This document shows, piece by piece, positions 46,939 through 54,715 of a stretch of DNA of 64,000 bases. The notes beneath the pieces were generated by a model, which ran no database searches, was not told the DNA's origin, and saw nothing but the letters and a program-made list of their open reading frames with translations. Within the stretch, counting starts at the first letter, position 1, and the number at the start of each line of letters is the position of its first letter. The position numbers and the translations under genes are program-made. Origin of the DNA: Planctomycetales bacterium 71-10 (GTDB lineage: Bacteria > Planctomycetota > Planctomycetia > Isosphaerales > Isosphaeraceae); assembly GCA_001898385.1 (NCBI GenBank), contig MKTT01000071.1:1-64000 (forward strand), written 5' to 3'.

Positions 46939-47036
46939 AGCCCCCCCCTGGTTGGTGTAAGGGAGCCATAAAAATGCGAGGATGTCAACTGCTGGTAGCA
47001 GGCGAGAAGAGGTCGGGCCATTACTGGGGTGGGCGC

Positions 47037-47477
47037 ATGGTCGAGCGAGGTCGCAAGATCACGAGGCTGGCGGGCAAGGTGCTGTTCGCCTCCCTCTTCG
47101 TCGCGGGAGGCGTCGCCCACTTCGCGACGCCCGAGACCTACATGAAGATCATGCCGCCCTACCTGCCGCTGCACCGTGAGCTGGTGCTGCTGAGCGGCTT
47201 CTTCGAGGTCGCCCTCGGCATTCTGTTGCTGGTCTCGAGGACGTCGAGGCTGGCGGCCTGGGGCCTGATCGCCCTACTCGTCGCCGTCTTCCCGGCGAAC
47301 GTCTACATGTGCCAGGAGGCGGGTAGGTTCGGCGTCCCGGAGTGGCTTCTGCTTCTCAGGTTGCCGCTGCAGGGGCTGCTGATCCTCTGGGCGTATGCCT
47401 ACGCCGGGGGGGCGTCAGGAGATTCTTTCCAAGGCCTGGGAAAGAATTGGGAAAGAATTCACGGCGAAAATATATAA
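47037..47477 (+). CDS. DoxX-like four-helix membrane protein
   Basis: 146 residues starting MVERGRKITR. Segments GKVLFASLFVAGGVAHF, ELVLLSGFFEVALGILLLV, LAAWGLIALLVAVFPANVYM and LRLPLQGLLILWAYAYA are four membrane helices; AHFATPETYMKIMPPYLP is the DoxX-like signature. It is a host-type gene against the flow of phage genes, so it may be a cargo gene or a remnant. Its last codons overlap the repeat array. Confidence 0.75.
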   Translation: MVERGRKITRLAGKVLFASLFVAGGVAHFATPETYMKIMPPYLPLHRELVLLSGFFEVALGILLLVSRTSRLAAWGLIALLVAVFPANVYMCQEAGRFGVPEWLLLLRLPLQGLLILWAYAYAGGASGDSFQGLGKNWERIHGENI

Positions 47478-47674
47478 TAAATACAACAGAATTATATTAT
47501 ACGTTATATTCTTTCCTTTCTTTCCATTCTTTCCCCGAGACACCCCTCTATTTCGTGGAGGGTAGGGGGCGGGAGAATGCCTCGGGAAAGAATTCCCGGG
47601 AAGGAATTAATTAACCGGCTGAGATTACTCTAGGTTTCGAGGCAATTCTTTCCCGGGCGGGGATTCTTTCCCGG
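47422..47674. repeat. Iteron-like array around an AT-rich core, candidate replication origin
   Basis: About ten copies of GGGAAAGAATT or its complement AATTCTTTCCC occur as groups: minus at 47422; plus at 47438 and 47449; minus at 47508, 47517 (imperfect) and 47526; plus at 47584 and 47598 (imperfect); minus at 47645 and 47663. The centre (about 47465-47510) is almost pure A/T, a likely unwinding element. Paired iterons with an AT-rich core are typical of phage or plasmid origins. Replication genes lie 2 kb away. An alternative is a multi-site operator. Confidence 0.6.
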
Positions 47675-47798
47675 ACCGCATGGTCGCGGGCGAACCCGCA
47701 GGCCTCCCGGGCCGTCGAAGTTGGCGGGCGGGCCTCGACCTTGATAGGCTACATGCATCCAGAGGCCGTCCGGTGGTCCAGAGCGGGAGTTTTGTCGC

Positions 47799-47960
47799 AT
47801 GCCGCAAGCCGAACCCTTGGCACCGCCCGTCGAGCCTCGAGAGGCCCCGGCCCCGAGGACGCCGCCCGCGCCGACGCCCGCTCCCGAGCCGCGGCGGAAG
47901 CTCGACCCCTTCAACCCCGACTGGCCCAAGACGCGGCCCACGCCGGAACCTAAAGCGTGA
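47799..47960 (+). CDS. Proline-rich small protein
   Basis: 53 residues after a GGGAG site, with proline/alanine-rich body (PAPRTPPAPTPAPEPRRKLD). Its stop overlaps the start of the next gene (GTGA), so translation is coupled. Low-complexity; function unknown. Confidence 0.5.
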   Translation: MPQAEPLAPPVEPREAPAPRTPPAPTPAPEPRRKLDPFNPDWPKTRPTPEPKA

Positions 47961-48946
47961 ATCCCACGGAGAGCGACGCCGGCCTGCGCGACGAGATCAA
48001 CAAGCGGTTCACCCTCAACTGGCTGATCCAGGGGGCCGCCCAGCACGCCGGGATGACATTCCACCACCTGGTTCGGGAAGGGCTGGAGGCCGTCCACCCG
48101 GAACTCGTGCTGCTCTACGACCAGTACGCCCTGATCAACCTGCTTCAGTACTGGGCCGAGGCCGATCATGTCTTCGGCTCTCCGGCGAAGTTCTGGAGGC
48201 GGGCGAAGACGGATCCGACGCACCCTTTCCACGGCCACCCCGTGCTAGCCCGTCACGGCGGCATGCTCGCCGCGGAGTCCCATCGTCGCGGCCGGGAGCG
48301 TGCCAAGGAGAAGGGCCTTTCGGACGAGCCGGGCGTCTTCAAGTTCCAGGCCTTCCTGTTGATCAGCTGCCTTCAGGAGCGAGAGGCGGGGCACGAGCCG
48401 GCCTTGATCGAACTTGCCAAGCACGCCGTGACGACCGTTTGGGGGATATCGCCCGACCGTTTGGAGGCGGCCATAACGCACAAGGTCGCCTTCGGCAAAG
48501 TGACGCCGCCCAGGACCGACGTGGGCCGAGCGTTCCTCGCCGGGGTCGTCGGATATGGCGGCGTGCTGAGGCGAGGCGGGCGCATGATGGTCGTGGGGCG
48601 GGGGACGAACTGGTATCTCATGGCCAAGGAGCTGGTCAAGGGGACGGCCGAGCTCGTCTGCCTCCACGGCCTGAACCGCCTGCCCGAGGACGTCTACCGT
48701 CGCGTGGTCGCGGCAGCCGACGGGATCGACTTCGAGCCCTGGATGCTCCAGACGGGCGGAGAACTCTGGCGTCGCTTCCTGGCCGTGCAGCCCGGGGAGC
48801 GCCCGATCGCGGAAATGCTGATGCACGTGGCGAGGCTCTCGCCGGGGGCGCTCGAGTCGCTGATCCTCGCGGTGATCGAGCGGCCCGAATGGGCCAGGGA
48901 GCTGATGGCCGGGCTCGACGCGTCGGATGAGGGTGAGGCGGGCTGA
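47957..48946 (+). CDS. Unrecognised 329-residue helical protein
   Basis: Starts at GTG 47957. Helical throughout; conserved-looking words are LNWLIQGAAQHAGMTFHHLV, WAEADHVFGSPAKFWRRAKT and LARLSP-like ends. No nucleotide or nuclease motif visible. Its place beside the candidate origin and on the strand opposite the phage late genes suggests an accessory or regulatory role, which is inference. Confidence 0.6.
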   Translation: MNPTESDAGLRDEINKRFTLNWLIQGAAQHAGMTFHHLVREGLEAVHPELVLLYDQYALINLLQYWAEADHVFGSPAKFWRRAKTDPTHPFHGHPVLARHGGMLAAESHRRGRERAKEKGLSDEPGVFKFQAFLLISCLQEREAGHEPALIELAKHAVTTVWGISPDRLEAAITHKVAFGKVTPPRTDVGRAFLAGVVGYGGVLRRGGRMMVVGRGTNWYLMAKELVKGTAELVCLHGLNRLPEDVYRRVVAAADGIDFEPWMLQTGGELWRRFLAVQPGERPIAEMLMHVARLSPGALESLILAVIERPEWARELMAGLDASDEGEAG

Positions 48947-48973
48947 AGGCGTCGAAGAAGATTGCAGCCCGTT

Positions 48974-49330
48974 TCAGTTCCTCTCCACCCACACCCTGCG
49001 ATATTCGATGACCTTCCGGTCGAACCAATCCTTGGCTTCCTCCACCGTCCAGCCTCCGATCTTTGGGACGAAGCGTTCGAGCACTCCAACTTCCCCGTGC
49101 TGGTGCTGGAGATGGTGTTCGAGCTGGGTCATGGGGATGCAGGAGTAGCTGGCCTTGAAGCCCGTACCGCTGCTCGCAGCCCTGCGGACGTGGCAGGCGG
49201 GGTTCCGGCCTTCGCCGCTCTCCAGCCATTCGCTGTAGCGTCCGCTGAGGCAGCTTGGCTGACGCTGGACCCACGCCCTGAACTCGGCGTCGGTCCCCTT
49301 GGCCTGGGCCTTGGCGAGCAGGTCAATCAT
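48974..49330 (-). CDS. HNH-like nuclease (DUF968-like)
   Basis: 118 residues starting MIDLLAKAQA. The middle (NPACHVRRAASSGTGFKASY, then CIPMTQLEHHLQHQHGE) matches a phage recombination nuclease of the DUF968 or Ref-like type, with cysteine and several histidines as metal or catalytic residues. It overlaps the replication gene stop by eight bases and belongs to the replication operon. Confidence 0.6.
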   Translation of the reverse strand: MIDLLAKAQAKGTDAEFRAWVQRQPSCLSGRYSEWLESGEGRNPACHVRRAASSGTGFKASYSCIPMTQLEHHLQHQHGEVGVLERFVPKIGGWTVEEAKDWFDRKVIEYRRVWVERN

Positions 49331-49919
49331 GGGCCATCGCCAGCCTGTGGTCCTCAAGCTGGGACTGCGCGTCCCGATACCTCTCCGTGCCGCCGCGCAC
49401 CTTCGCCAATTCCTGCTTCTCGTAAGCCCTGACGTAGGCCTTCTCCTCGTCCGTGACGAAGACGTTCCCCTCCCGCAGGTTCTTCTTGATCTGGACGTAC
49501 ATCGCCGAGGAGTAGACCGGCGGGGGAGGCTCGATGATCTTCACGATGTCCGAAGGGGCCGGGAGCTCGTTCGACTGTTTGAGGTAGGTGCGGAAGGCCG
49601 CATGCACCTGCTCGAAGGTGTAGTCCCCCAAAACCATGACGAATACCTTGATCAGGTTCACGACCTGCTCCGGCTCCTTCCCATAGACCTTCAAGGCGTC
49701 GAAACACTGGGTCAGGAGTTCGGTCAGCTGATGCTGGGCTTCAGGGCTGGAGGCCAAGGTCGGCCCTGGCCTGGGCTGCGGCGGCCTTGAGGCGGTCGGA
49801 CTTGGTCGGCTGACCGGCAGGACGGTGGCCAGGGGCTTGAACTCCGGTTCCGCCTGGAAGCTTGGGCTGGCAGCGGTCCCACTCGAAGGCTTGTCGGTAT
49901 CCAGCAACGTAGTCGTCAT
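49323..49919 (-). CDS. Phage replication protein, helicase-loader-like
   Basis: 198 residues; the start has AAAGG eight bases upstream. The first 60 residues are proline-rich; residues about 62-130 (LLTQCFDALKVYGKEPEQVV, FEQVHAAFRTYLKQSNELPA, PSDIVKIIEP) resemble the domain of phage loaders that sits before PPP-type linkers. It overlaps the upstream initiator by 179 bases in another frame, which is a long overlap. Confidence 0.6.
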   Translation of the reverse strand: MTTTLLDTDKPSSGTAASPSFQAEPEFKPLATVLPVSRPSPTASRPPQPRPGPTLASSPEAQHQLTELLTQCFDALKVYGKEPEQVVNLIKVFVMVLGDYTFEQVHAAFRTYLKQSNELPAPSDIVKIIEPPPPVYSSAMYVQIKKNLREGNVFVTDEEKAYVRAYEKQELAKVRGGTERYRDAQSQLEDHRLAMAHD

Positions 49920-50454
49920 AGCGTTTACCTTTCGATTGACAGTAGTTTTTGAAGTACTCCAGGACGAAGTGCTCGTCGTGTCGCCCGTATCGCCCTTCGG
50001 CCCGCTTCTTGGCGAGCCAGTCCGAAACGTGGCCGACGCTCAGTTCGTCGAGCGACACCCGCCTCTTCCCGCGCGGTTTGTTTCTTTCTCCCTCTGCCTC
50101 TTTCTCTGTCTCTGGGATAGCGGGGTGCTCGCATGCCGCTAGCAGGTCGCTAGCATCATGCTCCAGTCGCACGAAACCCTTCTCGATCAGGGGCTTGAGC
50201 GCGGCCTGGAAATCCTTGACTCCCTGATGGAGTCGGAAGGCGATCCTCTCGTCCGGGCCTTCCACGACGCCGCTCGACACGTCCTCGTTCTCGCTCGCCA
50301 GCAGCCAGAGCATGGGCGCTAGCGCCCTGCTAGCGACCGGCAAGCAGTGGAACTCGTAGTCGTCCAGGAGGTCCCGCTGGAGCTTGATCCACGGCGGCTT
50401 GCGATCCTTGTAGTGCTGGAACCGCTCCCAGCCCTTCACCCTGTATGAAGTCAT
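49741..50454 (-). CDS. Phage replication initiator-like protein
   Basis: 237 residues starting MTSYRVKGW. The opening (KPPWIKLQRDLLDDYEFHCL, PVASRALAPMLWLLASENED) is the winged-helix start of phage replication proteins of lambda-O or DnaD-linked type; the end (RLKAAAAQARADLGLQP) is a short helix. Candidate binder of the iteron array at 47.4-47.7 kb. Follows the small excisionase-like gene on the same transcript. Confidence 0.7.
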   Translation of the reverse strand: MTSYRVKGWERFQHYKDRKPPWIKLQRDLLDDYEFHCLPVASRALAPMLWLLASENEDVSSGVVEGPDERIAFRLHQGVKDFQAALKPLIEKGFVRLEHDASDLLAACEHPAIPETEKEAEGERNKPRGKRRVSLDELSVGHVSDWLAKKRAEGRYGRHDEHFVLEYFKNYCQSKGKRYDDYVAGYRQAFEWDRCQPKLPGGTGVQAPGHRPAGQPTKSDRLKAAAAQARADLGLQP

Positions 50455-50471
50455 CCCCCGCCTCGTCGCCT

Positions 50472-50660
50472 TCAGTGATGGTTGGTCATTTGATCGATGT
50501 ACCTGAGCACGTCTTCTTTTCGGTAGCGGATCTTCGGGCGCCTGCTCTCGTTGAGGGGGAACCAAGGAGGACCCAGCCCGTTCTTGCGCCAGACCCGCAA
50601 CGTGTCGGGCCTGATCTTGAGCAGCTCGGCGACTTCCTTGGGGAGGAGTATTTCCGTCAT
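50472..50660 (-). CDS. Small MerR/excisionase-like HTH protein
   Basis: 62 residues. LLPKEVAELLKIRPDTLRVW RKNG read in two parts is the HTH of the excisionase/MerR type, followed by IRYRKEDVLRYID. First gene of the minus replication operon and next to the palindromic control region, so it may act as regulator or as recombination directionality factor. Confidence 0.75.
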   Translation of the reverse strand: MTEILLPKEVAELLKIRPDTLRVWRKNGLGPPWFPLNESRRPKIRYRKEDVLRYIDQMTNHH

Positions 50661-50678
50661 TGCAAACCTCGTTTAGCG

Positions 50679-50721
50679 GTTGACAGGCGTATCAATGCGT
50701 ATTATGCGTGGTCATGTCAAC
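50679..50721. promoter_or_regulatory. Palindromic divergent control region
   Basis: GTTGACA at 50679-50685 and TGTCAAC at 50715-50721 are a perfect inverted pair around 29 bases that contain three near-repeats of (A)TGCGTAT. Each arm is also a perfect -35 box, one for each strand, so promoters for the minus operon (start 50660) and the plus operon (start 50742) would face and overlap each other. The -10 boxes are weak, so activation or repression is likely. The layout recalls a genetic switch, but no repressor is identified. Confidence 0.55.
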
Positions 50722-50741
50722 AACTAAAACGCGATGTGGGC

Positions 50742-51812
50742 ATGGCTAATTTCGGAGAGTCGATCGAACCGGGCATCTACCTGGACATGGAGGAGGAGGC
50801 GTATCACGAGGCCGACGGCCTGTCGTGCAGCGGCATGAAGGACCTATCCGTCTCCCCGCTGAGGTACTGGCATCGGCACATAAACCCCGAGTTCGAGCGG
50901 GAGGACGACGGGGGGGCGAGGCGGTTCGGGAAGGCCGTCCACTGTCTCGCGCTCGAACCCGAACGATTCTCCGCCGCCTATGCGCTGAAGCTCGACCTGG
51001 ACGACTTCCCGGGGGCGCTTCAAACGACGGACGACATGAAAGCCTGGCTGGTGGAGAATCAGCTCCCCAAATCGGGGAAGCGGAAGCAAGACCTGATCGA
51101 TCGGATCGCAGGCAGCGGCATCCCCGCGACGATCTGGGATCTGGAGCTCAAGCGGCACGCCGAGGAGAACGAAGGAAAGACCTTCCTCGGGAAGGAAGAA
51201 TCACGGCTGATCCGCAAGGCGTCCGAAGCCCTGGCGGCCGACCCTTACGCCGTGAAGGCGCTGACCGGCGGGATGCCCGAGGTCTCGTTCTTCATCCGGG
51301 AGCCGTCGACGGGGATCATGCTCAAGGCCCGCATGGACTACGTGAAGCCCCGCTCCACCATCGACGTGAAGACCTTCTCCAACTCGCGAGGCAAGGCCAC
51401 CGATCGGGCCGTGTTCGAGGCCATCTACTACGAGGGGTACTATCTCCAGTGCGTCTTCTACTCGTACGTCAGGGAGTTGTGCCGCCAGGCCTTGGCGTCG
51501 GGCGAGATAGAGATCCACGGGGCCGCTCGCGACGGCTGGGTCGAGGGCTTCTTGGAGGCCCAGAGCCCTCCTTTCGGCTTCGTCTTCGTCGAATCCTCCG
51601 AGCCGTTCGACCTCCGCATCGTCCAACTCAGGCGGGGCGACCAACCGGGGGTGGACGCGAACATCTACTGGGGGGCGGCCGAGCGGAAGATCGCCGAGAT
51701 GATCACGCTATACGCCGACTGTCGGGGGAGGTTCGGCGACAGACCGTGGCGCGAGGCCAGGCCTCCGCACGTCTTGGTCGACACCGATATGCCGCAACTC
51801 ATTTTCACCTAG
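50742..51812 (+). CDS. RecE-like PD-(D/E)xK exonuclease with SAP-like insert
   Basis: 356 residues. Residues 97-122 (DDMKAWLVENQLPKSGKRKQ) look like a SAP DNA-binding motif. The nuclease core has Glu180 (MPEVSFFI), Asp199 (KARMDY), and Asp208/Lys210 (STIDVKTF). The opening MKDLSVSPLRYWHRHINPEF is typical of phage RecE/exonuclease VIII-like proteins. Acts with the Sak4-like ATPase in recombination. Confidence 0.8.
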   Translation: MANFGESIEPGIYLDMEEEAYHEADGLSCSGMKDLSVSPLRYWHRHINPEFEREDDGGARRFGKAVHCLALEPERFSAAYALKLDLDDFPGALQTTDDMKAWLVENQLPKSGKRKQDLIDRIAGSGIPATIWDLELKRHAEENEGKTFLGKEESRLIRKASEALAADPYAVKALTGGMPEVSFFIREPSTGIMLKARMDYVKPRSTIDVKTFSNSRGKATDRAVFEAIYYEGYYLQCVFYSYVRELCRQALASGEIEIHGAARDGWVEGFLEAQSPPFGFVFVESSEPFDLRIVQLRRGDQPGVDANIYWGAAERKIAEMITLYADCRGRFGDRPWREARPPHVLVDTDMPQLIFT

Positions 51813-51820
51813 GAGGGTAC

Positions 51821-52753
51821 ATGACGATCAAGATAGAGCAGGCCAGCAGGAAGTCCGTACCGACGCTCATCAGCCTGGCGGGAGTATCCGGCTCCGGAAA
51901 GACCTATTCGGCGCTCCTGCTCGCGGCCGGCCTCGCAGGCGAGGACGGCAAGGTCGGCTTCCTGGACACGGAGAACCGTCGGGGCAGCATGTACGCCGAC
52001 AGCCCGGGGATCAAGGCCGCCCTGCCGAACGGATACCAGATCGCGGACATGAAGGAGCCATTTACTCCGGCGCGTTACATAGAGGCGGTCGAGGCCTTCG
52101 AGCGGCACGGCTGCAAGGTGCTCGTGATCGACTCCATGACGCACGAATGGGAGGGTTACGGCGGCTGCTCGGACATCGCCGAGAACAACAAGCGGGGCGG
52201 TACGCCCAACTGGGCCAAGGCGAAGATGGAGCACAAGCGGATGATGAATCGGATGCTCGCCTCGCCGATGCATCTCGTCTTCTGCCTGAGGGCCAGGGAG
52301 AAGGTTAAGTTCGTCAAGGTCATCAAGGACGGCAGGGAGAAGGAAGAGGTCGTGCCGATGGGGCTGCAGGCCATCCAGGAGAAGAACTTCGTCTTCGAGA
52401 TGACCCTGTCGCTGCTCCTGGACGAGAAAACCCACGAGCCGGAAGTCGTGAAATGCCCGGAGCCCCTGCTGACCCTGTTCCAGTCGAAGCAGCCGCTCAT
52501 CACGAAGCAGATGGGCGTGAAGCTCCGCGAGTGGGCCGAGGCGGCGATGCCGGTGGGAGGGATCGACCCGGCCCAGCTGTTCGACCAGGCGATGGCCTAC
52601 GCCGAGGAAGGCACCGCGTCGTATCAGGGCTTCTGGAGGACGCTGACCTCCGCCCAGCAGAAGGCCCTGCTGCCCCAGCACGAGGAGTGCAAACAGGCGG
52701 CGGCGGAGGCGGATTTACGCCTGACGGTCGAGCCGACGGCGGACGACCTGTAA
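51821..52753 (+). CDS. Sak4-like RecA-fold ATPase
   Basis: 310 residues after a perfect AGGAGG site. Walker A is GVSGSGKT (21-28) and Walker B VLVIDSMTHEW. The middle (IAENNKRGGTPNWAKAKMEH) and ending match the phage Sak4/AAA_24 family that promotes annealing or strand exchange with SSB. Lies between a RecE-like exonuclease and SSB, forming a complete homologous-recombination set. Confidence 0.82.
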   Translation: MTIKIEQASRKSVPTLISLAGVSGSGKTYSALLLAAGLAGEDGKVGFLDTENRRGSMYADSPGIKAALPNGYQIADMKEPFTPARYIEAVEAFERHGCKVLVIDSMTHEWEGYGGCSDIAENNKRGGTPNWAKAKMEHKRMMNRMLASPMHLVFCLRAREKVKFVKVIKDGREKEEVVPMGLQAIQEKNFVFEMTLSLLLDEKTHEPEVVKCPEPLLTLFQSKQPLITKQMGVKLREWAEAAMPVGGIDPAQLFDQAMAYAEEGTASYQGFWRTLTSAQQKALLPQHEECKQAAAEADLRLTVEPTADDL

Positions 52754-52778
52754 TTAACATCCAGTCGAAAGGAGTTTT

Positions 52779-53213
52779 ATGTCTGGAAGCATTAACAAAG
52801 TGATCTTGGTGGGAAACGTGGGAGCAGATCCGACGATCAGATCGACTCAAGGAGGGAAGGAGATCGCCAACTTCTCGCTCGCCACCAGCGAGACCTGGAA
52901 GGACCGCTCGACCGGCGAACGCATGGAAAAGACCGAATGGCATCGCGTTGTGGTCTTCAACGAAGGCTTGGTGTCGGTCGTCAAGAATTACGTCGCCAAG
53001 GGGATGAAGCTCTACCTGGAAGGCTCCCTCCAAACGCGGAAGTGGGTGGATCAGTCCGGCCAGGATCGATACTCGACGGAGGTCGTGCTCCAGGGATTCA
53101 ACTCCTCATTGGTCATGCTCGACAGGCCGAGGAGCGAAGATCGGCAGGGCGCTTCGCAGCCGGATCACGCGCCGACCTATCCCGCGGGCTTCGACGACGA
53201 GATCCCGTTCTGA
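52779..53213 (+). CDS. ssb: Single-stranded DNA-binding protein
   Basis: 144 residues. Canonical SSB: NKVILVGNVGADPTIRSTQG, ANFSLATSETWKD, TEWHRVVVFNEGLVSVVKNY, EGSLQTRKWVDQSGQDRYST and the acidic tip DDEIPF that recruits repair proteins. Last gene of the plus recombination operon, tail-to-tail with the VRR-NUC gene. Confidence 0.95.
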   Translation: MSGSINKVILVGNVGADPTIRSTQGGKEIANFSLATSETWKDRSTGERMEKTEWHRVVVFNEGLVSVVKNYVAKGMKLYLEGSLQTRKWVDQSGQDRYSTEVVLQGFNSSLVMLDRPRSEDRQGASQPDHAPTYPAGFDDEIPF

Positions 53214-53560
53214 CCGCTCGCGCCCAGGATCACATCCTTCCTGTTCTCGAGGTCGTCGATGGATCGGGCGAGGATGTAGACGCCTCCCAAGGCCTCCACG
53301 TGTCTTTGCCGATCGATCTGCTCCGGACGCTGGACGCCGGAGCCGTCCTTGGCCTCGATCTCGATCCACCGGCCCGTCCGCCCGCAGACGAGGATGTCGC
53401 CGCTTCCTTTCCTGCCGACTCGGACGAAGTGGGTAGTCTCGAGGCCGGTCTTCTTGGAGCGGTAGGTCTTCTTGAACGCGCCGGTGTTGTTGCGGATGGG
53501 TTCGAGGCCGTGGAGATAGAGCCACCGCATCAAGGAATTGATGACCTGCGACTCGCTCAC
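53177..53560 (-). CDS. VRR-NUC domain nuclease
   Basis: 127 residues from GTG overlapping the HNH stop (GTGA). The motif GSGDILVCGRTGRWIEIEAK with KDGSGVQRPEQIDRQRHVEA is the VRR-NUC core, a Holliday-junction or structure-specific nuclease fold common in phages. Its 3' end overlaps the ssb gene by 37 bases in antisense. Confidence 0.82.
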   Translation of the reverse strand: MSESQVINSLMRWLYLHGLEPIRNNTGAFKKTYRSKKTGLETTHFVRVGRKGSGDILVCGRTGRWIEIEAKDGSGVQRPEQIDRQRHVEALGGVYILARSIDDLENRKDVILGASGQNGISSSKPAG

Positions 53561-53970
53561 GCACCCCCGCGTGCCTTGGGACGCCGCCAGTCGTCGGCGT
53601 GCCGATTCCCCTTCCCGATATTGCAGTCCGAGTCCGTGACCTGGAGGTTTTCCAGGTCGAGCGCCAGGTGCGGATGCGTCTTCCTGGGGAAGATGTGGTC
53701 GACGTTCAGGTACTCGCCCGGCGGAAGCTCGTGCTTGCTGCGGCCGCAGAGCTGGCAGCGGCCGTCGCTCGCGCGTAGGGCGTCGTAGCGGGCCCGCTTC
53801 CACTCGGGCGTCTGGAGGAAGGCCTTCGAGGCGATAAACTCGGCCGTCCAGGCGAGTCCCCGGATGGGGTAGAGCGGGCCGGGGCGACGATGGGGCGGAT
53901 CGGGCCGGAGGGTTGCGTGCTGACCCAGCAGCCGGCCGATGACGGACGTGAAGACGTGCAGCGATCTCAT
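53557..53970 (-). CDS. HNH endonuclease
   Basis: 137 residues. CQLCGRSKHELPPGEYLNVD with HIFPRKTHPHLALDLENLQV and DCNIGKGNR are a complete zinc-supported HNH site. Sits directly upstream of VRR-NUC on the same transcript. It may resolve recombination or packaging intermediates. Confidence 0.82.
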   Translation of the reverse strand: MRSLHVFTSVIGRLLGQHATLRPDPPHRRPGPLYPIRGLAWTAEFIASKAFLQTPEWKRARYDALRASDGRCQLCGRSKHELPPGEYLNVDHIFPRKTHPHLALDLENLQVTDSDCNIGKGNRHADDWRRPKARGGA

Positions 53971-54280
53971 GGTGGCTCCCTCCTCGGCGGAATCCTATAC
54001 CTGAAGGGGCCGGGGCGCAAGGGGCGGAGTGGCCAATTTCGCGGCGAAAGTCGACGTTAGGGCAGGTTGTGTAGTGGCAAAAATCTGGAACCGGGTCCCC
54101 CGCGTTCCGGCCCCTGTTCCCGGCCCTCGGTCCTTGGCGTTCGGTTCCCCTGTCCCCCGCGTTGCGGCACACAATTCCTGGCTTAGGGCTAAAGTTTGGT
54201 GCCCCCTGAAATTCCGGCCCTCCGGCCCCGATGTCCCGTCCTCTCCCCGTGAGTCAGCCACCTAACTCACCCCCACTCCA
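53971..54280. other. 310-bp gap without a gene, degenerate GC-rich repeats
   Basis: A frame of 88 codons on the minus strand is low-complexity and was rejected. Phrases recur imperfectly, for example CCCCCGCGTTCCGG/CCCCCGCGTTGCGG and CCCCTGTTCCC/CCCCTGTCCC near 54100-54170. It probably holds the promoter of the HNH/VRR-NUC pair. Confidence 0.45.
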
Positions 54281-54306
54281 CAAGAAACCCCCGGTCTGGC
54301 CGGGGG
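54281..54306 (-). terminator. Rho-independent terminator of the 54-62 kb minus operon
   Basis: CCCCCGG (54288-54294), loop TCTGG, CCGGGGG (54300-54306), followed on the minus strand by TTTCTT. It lies just after the stop of the last gene of the small-protein operon. Confidence 0.7.
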
Positions 54307-54317
54307 TGGAGAGGGTG

Positions 54318-54539
54318 TCAGTTTCCGCTGAAGATGCTCCGCACCCACTCGCGGTATCGGTCGCCGCTCTGCGTCCGGTGGACCGTCCTCTTGGAGCCGC
54401 TGGGGAACGTCTTGCCGTTCGTGTACTGCATGGCGAGGAAGTAGGTGAAGCCATCATGGAACACCTCGGCCTTGCCGATGTGGTCGGCGTGGGAGTGTAT
54501 CAGTTCGGACCCGGCTGGGACTTCGGCGGGGGTGGTCAT
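54318..54539 (-). CDS. Small phage hypothetical protein
   Basis: 73 residues. EVFHDGFTYFLAMQYTNGK and SKRTVHRTQSGDRYREWVRS suggest a beta-hairpin with a basic helix. Its start overlaps the next gene's stop (ATGA). Confidence 0.5.
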   Translation of the reverse strand: MTTPAEVPAGSELIHSHADHIGKAEVFHDGFTYFLAMQYTNGKTFPSGSKRTVHRTQSGDRYREWVRSIFSGN

Positions 54540-54715
54540 TCGCCGTCACCGGTCTGGCATGGGAGGGGGATCGCGTCCGGGTCGTGGTGGTCGCAGCAGG
54601 TGGGGCAATCCACCGATTCCGGTGCAGGGATTTCCATTGCCGCCGTTATGGCCCGCAGTTGAAACAGGGCTTTGATGCGGGCGAGGTCTTCCAGCGTTTT
54701 CTGGCTGGTGGTCAT
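54536..54715 (-). CDS. Small protein with CxxC-type end
   Basis: 59 residues starting MTTSQKTLED. The C-terminal half (VDCPTCCDHHDPDAIPLPCQ) contains CPTCC and histidines, a possible zinc site. ATGA overlaps on both sides mark it as part of a coupled operon. Confidence 0.5.
   Translation of the reverse strand: MTTSQKTLEDLARIKALFQLRAITAAMEIPAPESVDCPTCCDHHDPDAIPLPCQTGDGE

Noticed and set aside
53995-54261. 88-codon minus ORF in the gap before the terminator
   Set aside because: Low-complexity Gly/Arg/Thr sequence, no ribosome site, spans degenerate repeats.
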